Notes under the pieces: model-generated
Told to the model about the DNA's origin: nothing
Seen by the model: the letters and a program-made list of their open reading frames with translations, nothing else
The model's database searches: none
NCBI GenBank assembly: GCA_905182405.1
Contig: CAJJBQ010000001.1
Span: forward strand, 496,001 to 560,000
Length of the DNA stretch: 64,000 nt
Source of the DNA: Akkermansiaceae bacterium
Lineage (GTDB): Bacteria > Verrucomicrobiota > Verrucomicrobiia > Verrucomicrobiales > Akkermansiaceae
Direction of reading: 5' to 3'
Part shown: positions 25,117-34,133 of the stretch, one piece after another
Layout of the letters: each line of letters begins with the position of its first letter
Numbering within the stretch: position 1 is the first letter of the stretch
Position numbers and translations under genes: made by a program

Positions 25117-26469
25117 ATGCGTCAATCGGTTAAAAATCTCTTAAAGAGCCCTTCTGCTGAACCTGCGGTGGAAGTTTGCGGATGGGTCCGCACCCGTCGT
25201 GATTCCAAGGAGTTTTCCTTCATTGAAATCAATGACGGATCAAGCCTCCAGGGGATCCAAGCGATCATCGATCAAGGTATTCCCGGATCGGAACTCGTCT
25301 CTAAAATAACGACCGGTTCCTCCGTGCGCGTCCTCGGAGAACTTGTCGAGAGTCCCGGAAGAGGCCAAAGCTGGGAAGTTCGCGCTACCGAGGTGGAGCT
25401 CGTGGGCAAAGCGCCCGACGATTTTCCCCTTCAGAAAAAAGGTCACTCCCCCGAATTTCTTCGCTCCATCGCTCATCTTCGTCCCCGCACGAATCTCTAC
25501 GGCGCCGTCTTCCGCATGCGCAGCCGCCTTTCCTATGCGGTGCATCGTTTCTTCAATGAACGCGACTTCGTTCACATCCACACGCCCATCATCACTGCGA
25601 GCGATTGCGAGGGCGCCGGCGAGATGTTCCGCGTCACCACGAATGAGGGAGGGAAAGCCGAGGAGGATTTCTTTGGTAAGAAAACCTACCTCACCGTGAG
25701 CGGCCAGCTGGAAGGGGAGACCCACGCCTGTGCGCTTTCGAATATTTACACCTTCGGCCCGACCTTTCGGGCCGAGAACTCCAATACTACCCGCCACGCC
25801 GCGGAGTTCTGGATGATCGAACCCGAAATGGCCTTTTGTAATCTGGAAGGAGACATGGACCTCGCGGAGGAATTCATCAAATATCTTGTCAAAGACGTCC
25901 TTGATAATAACGAAGGCGATCTCAGCATCTTCGAAAAATTCGTGGATAAAGGCCTCCGTCCCCGACTCGAAAAGCTGGCCTCCAGTGATTTCGCCCGCAT
26001 GAGCTACACCGAAGCGGTCGAGAAACTCCTCAAGTCCGGCCGGAAGTTCGACTATCCGGTCGAGTGGGGTGTCAACCTCCAATCCGAGCACGAGCGCTAC
26101 CTCTGCGAAGAAGTCGTCGATGGACCGCTCACCGTTTACAACTACCCCAAGGAAATTAAGCCCTTCTACATGCGGACCAATGACGACGGCAAAACGGCGA
26201 CTGCGATGGACGTCCTCGTCCCTGGAGTCGGCGAAATCATCGGCGGGAGCCAGCGCGAAGAACGCCACGACCTTCTCAAAGCCCGCATGGAAGCGGATGG
26301 CCTTGATCTCAACGATTACGGTTGGTATCTCGATCTCCGGAAATATGGCACCGTGCCCCACGCCGGCTTCGGAGCCGGCTTCGAGCGCCTCCTTATGTAT
26401 GTCACGGGAATGCAAAACATCCGCGATGTCATTTCATTCGCGAGGACGCCTGGAAGCTGTGAGTTTTAG
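25117..26469 (+). CDS. asnS: Asparaginyl-tRNA synthetase
   Basis: 450 aa, full length. An N-terminal OB-fold anticodon-binding domain ([23 protein letters not shown]) is followed by a class II catalytic domain with [21 protein letters not shown] (motif 2), [12 protein letters not shown] and [19 protein letters not shown] (motif 3). The DCEGAGEMF segment and the sequence as a whole are those of AsnRS rather than AspRS. It is a single gene with the decayed lipoprotein upstream. Confidence 0.96.
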   Translation: MRQSVKNLLKSPSAEPAVEVCGWVRTRRDSKEFSFIEINDGSSLQGIQAIIDQGIPGSELVSKITTGSSVRVLGELVESPGRGQSWEVRATEVELVGKAPDDFPLQKKGHSPEFLRSIAHLRPRTNLYGAVFRMRSRLSYAVHRFFNERDFVHIHTPIITASDCEGAGEMFRVTTNEGGKAEEDFFGKKTYLTVSGQLEGETHACALSNIYTFGPTFRAENSNTTRHAAEFWMIEPEMAFCNLEGDMDLAEEFIKYLVKDVLDNNEGDLSIFEKFVDKGLRPRLEKLASSDFARMSYTEAVEKLLKSGRKFDYPVEWGVNLQSEHERYLCEEVVDGPLTVYNYPKEIKPFYMRTNDDGKTATAMDVLVPGVGEIIGGSQREERHDLLKARMEADGLDLNDYGWYLDLRKYGTVPHAGFGAGFERLLMYVTGMQNIRDVISFARTPGSCEF

Positions 26470-26827
26470 GATTTATCGGATGCCGCGATTCTCCCTCTGC
26501 TGACCGCTCCTTGAGTTTGTCGAAGTGATGTATCACTTGAAGCTGTTCGGGCGTTCAACGAGTATTACGGTTTGATCGCCGATCGGTTTCCGAGCCTGTT
26601 TTAGGCAGTGTTCCACAATCGTCTCGGGACATGCAGGATCTTTTTTTGCCGCCGTCATCGAAGAATCTCCGCTTTATATCAAGATTGGAATCGATGATCA
26701 GGAAGCGCAAAAGGATAAATTTACTAAGATATTGATGATGCCTGCGCAGCTGGATATGGATAGATTTGAAAGTGTTTTACCCACATTTTTCAAGATAAGA
26801 TGGCGTCCCGTCGACGCTTACCTCCGC
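26470..26827. other. Intergenic stretch with possible gene debris
   Basis: Short open stretches with coding-like composition occur (for example FNEYYGLIADRFPSL near 26560 and EESPLYIKIGIDDQEAQ near 26670), each broken by stops or frame changes. I cannot name a family. The frame of the following gene is open back to 26732, but its signal peptide marks 26828 as the start. Confidence 0.35.
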
Positions 26828-28159
26828 ATGCTTTTTCACTTCGCTGTCTTTTTCTGCCTGACTGCTTCTTTGGCGGCGCAGGTTCCAGAGTTTGCGCAGC
26901 GCAGCGAGAGTAATCTGGGGCAGATCGTGGTTCATGGTGGGACGCCCTCGATTCGGGCGGAGATCATTCAAGACACCGAGGCCTTAATTCGTGATCTGGA
27001 TGCGCTGGTGGACTCTGTTGAGGGTCGAGGGAGTCCGGTCGTGATGGAACTTTATCCTTCAGTGGATGGAAAACCGGGGGCGATCCGGCGTGAGTTGCTC
27101 ACTTTGCCGGAGGACCAGAATCGCTTGCGTTTTCAAGTGAGCGTCCGCTTTGCCGCGCCTCAAATTTACCCCAAATCCGATCTTAAGAATATCCTTCTCG
27201 AAATCTTCCTCGTGGAACGCGGCATCCGCGACGTGGCCACTGACGATCTGCCTGAGAGTTTCACGCTTTCACCTTGGCTCATCGATGGCATCCAGGAAGC
27301 GATGGCTTGGAAGAGGAAGAAAGGGAAACGGGGTGTCTATGCCGCGCTTCGAGACAATGGGGGCTGGATGCCGGTATCGGAATTGATTGAGAATAATAAA
27401 GTGGTTGGGATGGATTCCCTCAGTCGTGAGCTCTTTCGAGCTTCATCCGGGGCGCTCACGATGGCTCTTCTCGCCCAGCCCGGGGGGAAAAAATCAATGA
27501 CGGCCTATCTTGCCGAAGCTTCGGGTTTCGAGGGCGAGCCCTTTCAGCTTCTGAGTAAGCATTTCCCTGACGTGAATCTTGGTCGCGAAGGGCTCGAAAA
27601 GTGGTGGCTTTCGCAGGTGGCTGCGCTTGCTGAGCCAGGCCTCACCCAGACCATGACGATTCCGGGGACGGACAAGGAACTTACGGACGCACTCAAACTT
27701 TACCTGCCGTACGAAACGGGCCAGCTCATTCCCTATGGTATCGAATCCTGGCCTTATGTGATGGACCTGGAAGAAAATAAAGATCGGCTGACGGCCATTC
27801 GTCAGGCCTCCGACCTCCTCACGGGGCTTTCATATCGCTGTTTTCCCACTTATCGGACTGTGGTGGGTGGCTACTTGAAAACTCTCTCCGATTTGACAGG
27901 AGAGGAACGCGGCCACATTGCGGAGGCGCTCGATAATTTGGAAATGTTTCGTGAAGCGGAGAAGCGCCGCTACGAGCGTCTTCTCGATCTTCTCGATTGG
28001 TATCACCTCTCCACCGTCCAGGAGGAAAGCGGCGAATTTGACGACTATCTCCTTATCAAAAAGGAGTTGGAAAAGGCCGAAGTGCCAGTCGATGATCCTA
28101 TTCTGGAATATCTCGATAAGGCCCAAAAGCTCTTCGAAAAGCGGAAGAACGGTCCGTAA
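26828..28159 (+). CDS. Secreted protein of unknown function, peptidase-MA-like layout
   Basis: 443 aa from ATG 26828, which starts a signal peptide (MLFHFAVFFCLTASLAAQ). The arrangement of a propeptide-like beta region, LLEIFLVERGIRD, PWLIDGIQEAMAWKRK and a long helical C-terminus is like proteins with a peptidase-MA fold. The HExxH zinc motif is absent, so it would not be an active metalloprotease. The helical C-terminal third includes EAEKRRYERLLDLLDWYHLS. No family is recognised with certainty. Confidence 0.6.
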   Translation: MLFHFAVFFCLTASLAAQVPEFAQRSESNLGQIVVHGGTPSIRAEIIQDTEALIRDLDALVDSVEGRGSPVVMELYPSVDGKPGAIRRELLTLPEDQNRLRFQVSVRFAAPQIYPKSDLKNILLEIFLVERGIRDVATDDLPESFTLSPWLIDGIQEAMAWKRKKGKRGVYAALRDNGGWMPVSELIENNKVVGMDSLSRELFRASSGALTMALLAQPGGKKSMTAYLAEASGFEGEPFQLLSKHFPDVNLGREGLEKWWLSQVAALAEPGLTQTMTIPGTDKELTDALKLYLPYETGQLIPYGIESWPYVMDLEENKDRLTAIRQASDLLTGLSYRCFPTYRTVVGGYLKTLSDLTGEERGHIAEALDNLEMFREAEKRRYERLLDLLDWYHLSTVQEESGEFDDYLLIKKELEKAEVPVDDPILEYLDKAQKLFEKRKNGP

Positions 28160-28223
28160 GGATTACAAAGCGCTGATTTCTTTCTCATCGCTCCCGCATT
28201 TTTAGGTGCTAATATTAACACAA

Positions 28224-28844
28224 ATGGACCTTCTCACACAATTGGGCCTTGCTCTTGGGTTTGCGACTCTTTCGGGGGTGAATCTCTACCTCACTGTTTT
28301 CGTGACCGGTATCGCGGTGCGTTTTAATTGGCTCGATCTGGCGTCGGCCCATGAGCAGTTTACCGTTCTCGGAGATCCTTGGATTTTGGGTGTCGCGGGG
28401 GCCTTGTTTTTGATTGAATTCTTTGCCGATAAGATTCCCTGGGTCGATTCGACTTGGGACGTGCTCCACACGGTTGTGCGGCCGGTGGGTGGTATCATGC
28501 TGGCGCTTACGGCGCTGGGTGAGCTTGAACCCTCGATGAGCGTGGTAGCGGCTCTTCTCTCAGGAGGAGCTAGCTTGGCAATGCATAGTTTGAAGGCGGG
28601 TGGGCGTTTGCTTATCAACCTATCTCCTGAACCGGTTTCGAATGCGGTGGCCAGTGTGACCGAGGACGGGCTTGTGCTGGGAGGACTCGGCTTAATGGCA
28701 TTTTCACCGGTGATCGGATTCTTTGTTTTCTTGTTCGTTTGTATCTTTGCGGTCTTTGTAACGTCTAAGATCTGGAAGAAGATCACGAGAGGGATCGGAG
28801 TTTTGCGGGCGAGGTTTGGGAAGAAGGAACTTGCTCGAAGCTAA
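28224..28844 (+). CDS. DUF4126 membrane protein
   Basis: 206 aa from ATG 28224 (a GTG at 28206 in the same frame is possible). At least four hydrophobic helices: residues about 5-28 (LGLALGFATLSGVNLYLTVF), 55-70, 90-120 and 160-190. The GVNLYLTVF segment, FADKIPWVDSTWDVLHTVVRP and a central SGGASLAMHSLKAGGRLLIN are characteristic of DUF4126. Function unknown; proposed to be a small integral membrane protein. Confidence 0.8.
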   Translation: MDLLTQLGLALGFATLSGVNLYLTVFVTGIAVRFNWLDLASAHEQFTVLGDPWILGVAGALFLIEFFADKIPWVDSTWDVLHTVVRPVGGIMLALTALGELEPSMSVVAALLSGGASLAMHSLKAGGRLLINLSPEPVSNAVASVTEDGLVLGGLGLMAFSPVIGFFVFLFVCIFAVFVTSKIWKKITRGIGVLRARFGKKELARS

Positions 28845-29012
28845 GGATCGGTTTGAAACGATTCGTTGTTTGGTCGCGAAGCCGACGTGGGGAGCGGACT
28901 AGGTCAATCCAATCAAAAAATAGGATCCGAGCATAAGAATAGAAGGATTGACTAAGCGCTTTGTGACATGCCCATCGCAGGTGGTCCTATTGTTAAGCAG
29001 GACCGATGTCGA

Positions 29013-29993
29013 TCAGCCAACCAGGAGGTCCCTCACTGCGGAACGCTTGAGGGCCAATTCCCGCCATTCGTTGACGAGGCGGGATTCTTCAATGACGCCG
29101 CAGCCGCTGGGGAGGACGTATTCGTCGCCCTTCCAGCCGATCATGCGGATTGCGACGAGCGCTTCGAACTCGCCATCGCGCATCATCCCGAAGGGAGCGC
29201 CGAATTCCGGGGGGCAGCCGAGCCGCTCACGCCATTCTTTTAAGAGGGCCATCGTTTCCGTGGTCCGTGGAAGGGGACCCAGCGCGGGCGTGGGATGCAG
29301 TCGCTTGATCAGTTTCTCAGTCTTCTCATGTTGATAGAGTTCGACTTCGATGAGGGTTTGAAAATGGATGAGCTTCCCGAGGTCGATGATTTCACGTTCT
29401 TTTTTGCGCACCATTCCGAGGTCGGAAAGTTTGGCGATGAGGGTTTGGGCGACAAACTCGTGCTCGCGGATCTCCTTGTCATCCACAGCAAAAATTCCGG
29501 CTTCATCGCTGCGGGCGGTGCCAGCGAGGGCCATGGTATAAATGCGACCGTCGAAGGCTCGAAAAAGAACCTCGGGAGTGGCGCCTAAGAATCCCTCGTT
29601 CTCGCTGATCCAGCCGTAGGGACGGAGGGTTTCCGGGGCAGCGAAGAGTCGGTTGAGAAGAGCATCGGGTCCTCCGCTTTTAGCGTGCCCCTTGGCGGTG
29701 ACCACGGGGACTGACTTTTCGATCACGCCGCGCGAGATGGCTTCGACGACCTCACGAAAGACTTCCGCGAAGGGTGCCGACTCGGGCTCGGTCCAATCGA
29801 CTTCAAGGGCTGCGGCGTCCGATTGTTCGAGCACTTCCACTCGTGCTGGCAACAGCCAAGGTTCGGGCTCGCTGAGCGCGAAATCGTTCTTGTAAAAAGC
29901 CACCCCGGAAAGAGGTGGCTCTGAAGAGGTCGTAAATGGTCCGTGTCCGACGTAAATATCGCCTTCCTTCGTTCCAAATACTGCGCGGTCCAT
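29013..29993 (-). CDS. Chorismate-binding enzyme, isochorismate synthase-like
   Basis: 326 aa. It carries the chorismate-binding domain: ENEGFLGATPEVLFRA, YTMALAGTARS, KEIREHEFVAQ, HFQTLIEVEL, LHPTPALGPLPR and a terminal GCGVIEESRLVNEW. It is shorter than typical MenF at the N-terminus. The likely reaction is chorismate to isochorismate for menaquinone or siderophore synthesis; an anthranilate- or aminodeoxychorismate-type activity is not excluded. It lies 6 bp downstream of tpiA on the same strand, so cotranscription is likely. Confidence 0.85.
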   Translation of the reverse strand: MDRAVFGTKEGDIYVGHGPFTTSSEPPLSGVAFYKNDFALSEPEPWLLPARVEVLEQSDAAALEVDWTEPESAPFAEVFREVVEAISRGVIEKSVPVVTAKGHAKSGGPDALLNRLFAAPETLRPYGWISENEGFLGATPEVLFRAFDGRIYTMALAGTARSDEAGIFAVDDKEIREHEFVAQTLIAKLSDLGMVRKKEREIIDLGKLIHFQTLIEVELYQHEKTEKLIKRLHPTPALGPLPRTTETMALLKEWRERLGCPPEFGAPFGMMRDGEFEALVAIRMIGWKGDEYVLPSGCGVIEESRLVNEWRELALKRSAVRDLLVG

Positions 29994-29999
29994 CCTTTC

Positions 30000-30764
30000 T
30001 TACTCGGGCACGCCGTTCTTGATGAGATCGGCAAAAGAGCTAACTTCAAGAGCGGCCCCTCCGACGAGGGCGCCGTCGATGTCTTTCTGGCCGAGGAGTT
30101 CAGCGGCGTTGCCTGGCTTCACACTTCCGCCATACTGGATGCGGACTTTTTCCGAGACAGAGATGCCGTAGAGGTCGGTGATGACGGAGCGCACAAATGC
30201 GTGGGCGTCCTGAGCTTGCTGAGGAGAAGCGGTCACGCCGGTGCCGATGGCCCAGACGGGCTCGTAGGCGATGACGGTGTCGAGCATCTGCTTTTCGGTG
30301 ACGTCCTTGAGGCCGTCGGTGATCTGGGTGCGGAGGACTTTCTCCAGCTTGCCGTCTTCGCGCTCTTGCAGAGTCTCGCCGATGCAGAAGATGGGCTTCA
30401 GTTCGACTTCGTGCGCCTTGAGAACCTTGGCGTTGATAATAGCATCTGTTTCACCGTAGATCGCGCGGCGTTCGGAGTGGCCCAGGATGACATATTGCAC
30501 AAAAATTTCCTTCAGCATGAAGGCGCTGATTTCACCGGTGTAAGCACCGTTGTCTTGCTCCGACATGTTCTGCGCTGAGACGCGGACGCGGGACTGGGAG
30601 AGAAGCTCGGTGGCCTTGACCAGGGAGACAAAAGGAGGAGCAAGGACAATGTCGACGCCCTTAGGAAGGTCGGCTAGCTTGCTTTCAAAACCACGGATGA
30701 AATCCTCGGTGTCAGATGGTCCTTTGTTCAGCTTCCAGTTGGCGGCAATAATGGGCTTCCTCAT
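30000..30764 (-). CDS. tpiA: Triosephosphate isomerase
   Basis: 254 aa from ATG 30764 (MRKPIIAANWKLNKG). The frame is open upstream, but this start matches the family. Catalytic residues: Asn/Lys in ANWKLNKG, His in VILGHSERR and Glu in AYEPVWAIGTG; the phosphate loop is IQYGGSVKPGNA. It interconverts dihydroxyacetone phosphate and glyceraldehyde-3-phosphate. Followed by the isochorismate-synthase-like gene. Confidence 0.96.
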   Translation of the reverse strand: MRKPIIAANWKLNKGPSDTEDFIRGFESKLADLPKGVDIVLAPPFVSLVKATELLSQSRVRVSAQNMSEQDNGAYTGEISAFMLKEIFVQYVILGHSERRAIYGETDAIINAKVLKAHEVELKPIFCIGETLQEREDGKLEKVLRTQITDGLKDVTEKQMLDTVIAYEPVWAIGTGVTASPQQAQDAHAFVRSVITDLYGISVSEKVRIQYGGSVKPGNAAELLGQKDIDGALVGGAALEVSSFADLIKNGVPE

Positions 30765-31151
30765 GTCGAGGACCGCATTAAATGCTGAGGGGACTAAGGG
30801 CAAGAGGATTATTGGAGGCTCGGCTTCAGGGCGATTCACACTACCTGAAGTGGAATCAGCGGTGATCTTAATCTAGTATTTGGCATACTTTCGATCTGCA
30901 TCCCTTTTCGGGCACTTGGATGTGCCTTTACCAGATGAATTTTTTAGGATCTTTGATTAGCTTGCTATAAGTTTATTTTAGGTTTTCTGAGGTAGGCATG
31001 ACGAATTTTGCGGAGCTTAGGTGACATACCCCCTCGCTGAGAGGTTTAGAACGGTTGTTGAAAGTCCGTGAGATCGCAAATCACGGCTTTGATGAAAGCG
31101 GTGGACTTTGGCGTGAAAAGCTCGTGCATAGATTGGGTCGGCATCGAGCCC
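30765..31151. other. Intergenic stretch upstream of the arsC relic
   Basis: It contains the tpiA promoter region and an A/T-rich zone at about 30880-31010. No gene seen. Confidence 0.35.
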
Positions 31152-31313
31152 TGCCCGGTTTTTCTGGGGCAGGTGAACCGGTATCATTGGAGCTTCGATG
31201 ACCCGGCGCACTTTGAGGGGGAGTTTGGGAGGGTAAGGGATGAGATTAAGCGGGTGATGGAGGTTTATGTGATTGGAGTGAGAGAAGAAATTGGTGTGGG
31301 AGGGGAGCGATGA
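31152..31313 (+). pseudogene. Relic of LMW-phosphatase-type arsenate reductase (ArsC), copy 2
   Basis: The frame reads [40 protein letters not shown] and ends GVGGER, the last third of ArsC without frame damage. The whole N-terminal part, with both the phosphate loop and the second Cys, is gone; the sequence directly upstream (31068-31151) is unrelated although in frame. The first 69 bases are a near-perfect repeat of 294-362. After it an ATGA-coupled 28-codon frame (31312-31398; [20 protein letters not shown]) may be a stub of the next gene of a former operon. Confidence 0.7.
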
Positions 31314-31492
31314 ATGTCAGGTTTCACTTTAGACCTTTCGACAGTGATTTCGCGCCAGCGTGGTTCTGGGAGTGGGGGAACCCTTATTTTGTGTGATAGA
31401 ATCTAAAAGTTTTAGCCGGTCCTGGCAAAATAATTGAATAGAGTTGCATAAAGAAATTGAGGTGGTTTCTTGGCGATAAACCTAATTTGGTC

Positions 31493-33283
31493 ATGAAACG
31501 TATTCCATTTCTTGTCAGTCAGATCGTTGCTTTGTCATTGGCCCTCCCAAGCCTTGCTGAAGAAGCTACCGTGACGATTCAGCGAGAGGGGAGATCCGCC
31601 ACCCTATTGGTAGACGGAAAGCCTTTTGAGGTGAAGGGAGTCGGAGGTGAAGGAGCGCTTGAGCTGCTCCGGGATTCTGGAGGAAATACCGTGAGAACCT
31701 GGGGAATCGGGGAGACGACACCCGAGATGCTCGACGAAGCGCATCGACTCGGGCTGAAGGTGGCCTTGGGATACTGGATTGGGCACGAACGGCATGGATT
31801 CAGTTACACCGATTGGGGTTCGGTCACCGGACAAGCAGATGCTCTCTTTGCCGCGGTGCGGAAATTTAAGGATCACCCGGCGGTCTTGCTCTGGGGAATT
31901 GGCAATGAGATGGAAGGGTTCGAGGCGACTTCGAATCCGGCGATCTACACCCAAATCGAGTATCTCGCGAAGAAAGTGAAGGAGATCGATCCAAATCATC
32001 CCGTGATGACAGTTACCGCGGAGATTGGGAAGCGTCAGATTGAGGGATTGAATCGCTTCTGCCCGAGTGTCGATATTCACGGCATCAATTCTTATGGAGG
32101 AGTGGTTTCCCTTCCGAAGCGATACAAAGAGGGAGGGGGAGTGAAGCCCTATGTCATCACTGAATTTGGTCCTGCGGGGACCTGGGAGACGGAGCCAAAC
32201 CGGTGGGGAATGCCAGATGAACTCTCGAGCACGGAGAAGGCTAAATATTACCGCCGAGCGTACGAGACGGTGCATGCGGATCCTCTTTGTCTGGGGAGTT
32301 TTGCGTTCATGTGGGGATCGAAGCAGGAAGCGTCCGCGACCTGGTTTGGCCTTCTCCTGCCAAGTGGTGAGAAGCTCGCGGGGGTGGATGAGCTAACTCA
32401 GCTTTGGTCCGGGAAACCTGCTGAGAATCTCTGCCCCGTGATTCAATCGATTGCACTGCAGGGGCCCAATCAGCTACTCGATCAAGGGGCGATCATTGAG
32501 GTGAAGCTTGAAGCGTCGGATCCGGAAGGCGAAGAGCTAAAGGTCACCTGGGTTCTCGCGGAGGATTGGAAAGAGACTGCCGAGGGCGGTGATGAGCGTC
32601 CGGCCCCCCCGACATACTCGGAAGCCATTTTACCTGAATCAACGGACTCGCATGCCCGCATTCAAATCCCTCAAAATGGGGGGACGTTCCGAGTTTATGC
32701 CTATGTTGTTGATCCAGCAGGTGGAGCGGCGACCGCGAATGTTTCGATCAAGGTAACGGGAGGAAGAGAGCTGATTTCGGCCAAAAAACTTCCGCTTCCG
32801 TTGACGGTTGCCGGGGCTGAAGGAGCGGGCCCGTGGGTTCCTAGTGGTTGGATGGGAGACACGGGAAAGCTGACGATGGAGGAGCTTTCCACGGAGAATC
32901 CGAAGGTGGGTGAGCACTGCATCAAGCTAGATTTCACAGCTGACTCGGGCTGGGCCGGGGTGGTTTGGCAGCATCCTTCAGGTGACTGGGGGGATGCGCC
33001 GGGCGGGATCGATGCCACGGGTGCCGAAGTGCTTTCTTTCTGGGCTAAAGGTAAAGAGGGAGGAGAGAAGCTCACAGTGGGAATTGGAGTTATCGGAGCC
33101 GATAAACCCTATCACGATACCGTAAAGGAGAGCCTTGACCTGACCCTCACAAGCGAATGGGTGCAGCACGAGATTGTTCTTAAAGGCAAAGACCTTTCCC
33201 GCGTAAAATCAGGGCTGTTTTTCTCTACCGCCTCGAATGGGAAGCCGTATACATTTTACCTCGACGAGGTCGTGATCAAGTAG
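31493..33283 (+). CDS. Secreted GH2-like glycoside hydrolase with carbohydrate-binding-like C-terminus
   Basis: 596 aa from ATG 31493, giving a signal peptide (FLVSQIVALSLALPSLA). A TIM-barrel domain of GH2 type spans about 25-310. The acid/base is Glu139 in GIGNEM and the nucleophile is probably Glu224 in VITEFGPAG. An Ig-like domain at about 325-425 (LEASDPEGEELKVTWVL) and a beta-sandwich at about 435-596 (a possible CBM) follow. No GH2 N-terminal jelly-roll is present, so it is an unusual short form. The substrate may be a beta-glucan or beta-mannan. It acts outside or in the periplasm. Confidence 0.8.
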   Translation: MKRIPFLVSQIVALSLALPSLAEEATVTIQREGRSATLLVDGKPFEVKGVGGEGALELLRDSGGNTVRTWGIGETTPEMLDEAHRLGLKVALGYWIGHERHGFSYTDWGSVTGQADALFAAVRKFKDHPAVLLWGIGNEMEGFEATSNPAIYTQIEYLAKKVKEIDPNHPVMTVTAEIGKRQIEGLNRFCPSVDIHGINSYGGVVSLPKRYKEGGGVKPYVITEFGPAGTWETEPNRWGMPDELSSTEKAKYYRRAYETVHADPLCLGSFAFMWGSKQEASATWFGLLLPSGEKLAGVDELTQLWSGKPAENLCPVIQSIALQGPNQLLDQGAIIEVKLEASDPEGEELKVTWVLAEDWKETAEGGDERPAPPTYSEAILPESTDSHARIQIPQNGGTFRVYAYVVDPAGGAATANVSIKVTGGRELISAKKLPLPLTVAGAEGAGPWVPSGWMGDTGKLTMEELSTENPKVGEHCIKLDFTADSGWAGVVWQHPSGDWGDAPGGIDATGAEVLSFWAKGKEGGEKLTVGIGVIGADKPYHDTVKESLDLTLTSEWVQHEIVLKGKDLSRVKSGLFFSTASNGKPYTFYLDEVVIK

Positions 33284-33508
33284 GGAAGGCGAACCTGATC
33301 GGCGGATCGAGGAGGCTTGAGTGTTGTCCTTAAGATTCGCGGACGACGACCGCTATGAGGGAGAATATGGGATTCGTGATGTTCGAAGCGATTGAGACGG
33401 GGAAGCCCCATGGTCTCACGACGCACGCCTTCGCGATCGAGAAGCAGGCCAGCCTTCCCCTTAATGTTTACCCGTTGTCCATTCTCCGGCGTCATCGATA
33501 AGGAGAGA
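33284..33508. other. Intergenic stretch without recognisable gene
   Basis: A minus-strand frame (33256-33495, MTPENGQRVNIKGKAGLLLD) is open, but it starts inside the downstream flank of the selenoprotein terminator, has no ribosome site and overlaps the convergent GH2-like gene. I do not call it. Confidence 0.35.
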
Positions 33509-33540
33509 GAAAAAAGCCCCAGAAGAAAACTTCTGGGGCT
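33509..33540 (-). terminator. Intrinsic terminator of the Sec thioredoxin-like gene
   Basis: Stem AGCCCCAGAAG / CTTCTGGGGCT with a 4-base loop, followed on the minus strand by TTTTTT. It lies 25 bases after the stop codon of the 33566-33958 gene. Its position after the downstream part supports reading that gene through the TGA as a single unit. Confidence 0.85.
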
Positions 33541-33565
33541 CGAGAAAATGATTGGGGAGAGATGC

Positions 33566-33958
33566 TTATTTCTTAGGCAGGAGTTTAGCCACGACGGCTT
33601 CAACTTCTTTCTTTCCGTAGGAATGACCGTCGACGGTCTTGATGACCTTGCCCTTCTTGTCCTTGGCGATGATGCCGTGGCCCTTGAGTTTGGCTTTTTT
33701 GATTTCCTGGGTGCTCTTACCCGCACCGACGAGGACGTTGTTGAAAGTGATTTCCTTACCTTTTGTCTTTTTGAGATCATTCACGATGACCGCGATTTTC
33801 GCGCACAATGGTCATCCGTCGAAGTAGTAGTAGGTGAGCGTCGGCTTTTTAGCTTCGACGGTTTTCTCGGCAGCGGATTTCGTCTCTTGGGCTACGACGG
33901 TTTCGACGAGGAAGACGGGTGCGATTGCAGCAACGGTCCAGAGCATAATTTTTTTCAT
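33566..33958 (-). CDS. Predicted exported selenoprotein, thioredoxin-like with U-x-x-C motif
   Basis: 130 residues if the in-frame TGA at 33812-33814 is read as selenocysteine. ATG 33958 starts a signal peptide (MKKIMLWTVAAIAPVFLVET). The mature part reads LTYYYFDG-U49-PLC52-AKIAVIVNDL, then FNNVLVGAGKS, KGHGIIAKDKKGKVIKTVDG and a lysine-rich helix. DG-C-P-L-C is a natural thioredoxin-fold active site, so U49 replaces the first Cys. There is no other lesion, the terminator lies after the second half, and a hairpin follows the TGA (33775-33791). Standard callers would give two fragments, 33812-34063 and 33566-33808. It is probably a periplasmic disulfide or peroxide reductase. It is divergent from the beta-propeller gene. 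Confidence 0.75.
33775..33791 (-). promoter_or_regulatory. Candidate bacterial SECIS hairpin in the thioredoxin-like gene
   Basis: On the minus strand GGUCAU-CGUGA-AUGAUC forms a 6-bp stem (one G-U pair) with a 5-base loop containing GU. The loop begins 26 bases after the TGA, within the spacing known for bacterial SECIS elements. A second fold pairs the TGA itself with GGUCA downstream. Confidence 0.5.
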
Positions 33959-34133
33959 CGCTTGAGAGTAGAAGTAATTTCCGAGAATACAATGAGAGAT
34001 GACGGATGGGAGCTGCGGTTTCCTTCTATCGGGTTTCTTCTCCAGTGCGACAGATTGGCGCACTTCTTTTTCCGGATTGCAGAAATTCTAGCACTCTTGC
34101 TTGCGGGTCGAAGAAGTTGGACGAAAGTATCAG

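Noticed and set aside
25240-26415. Minus-strand 391-codon frame
   Set aside because: Antisense shadow of asnS without recognisable motifs.
33256-33495. Minus-strand 79-codon frame after the selenoprotein terminator
   Set aside because: No ribosome site, overlaps the convergent GH2-like gene end, and no recognisable domain.
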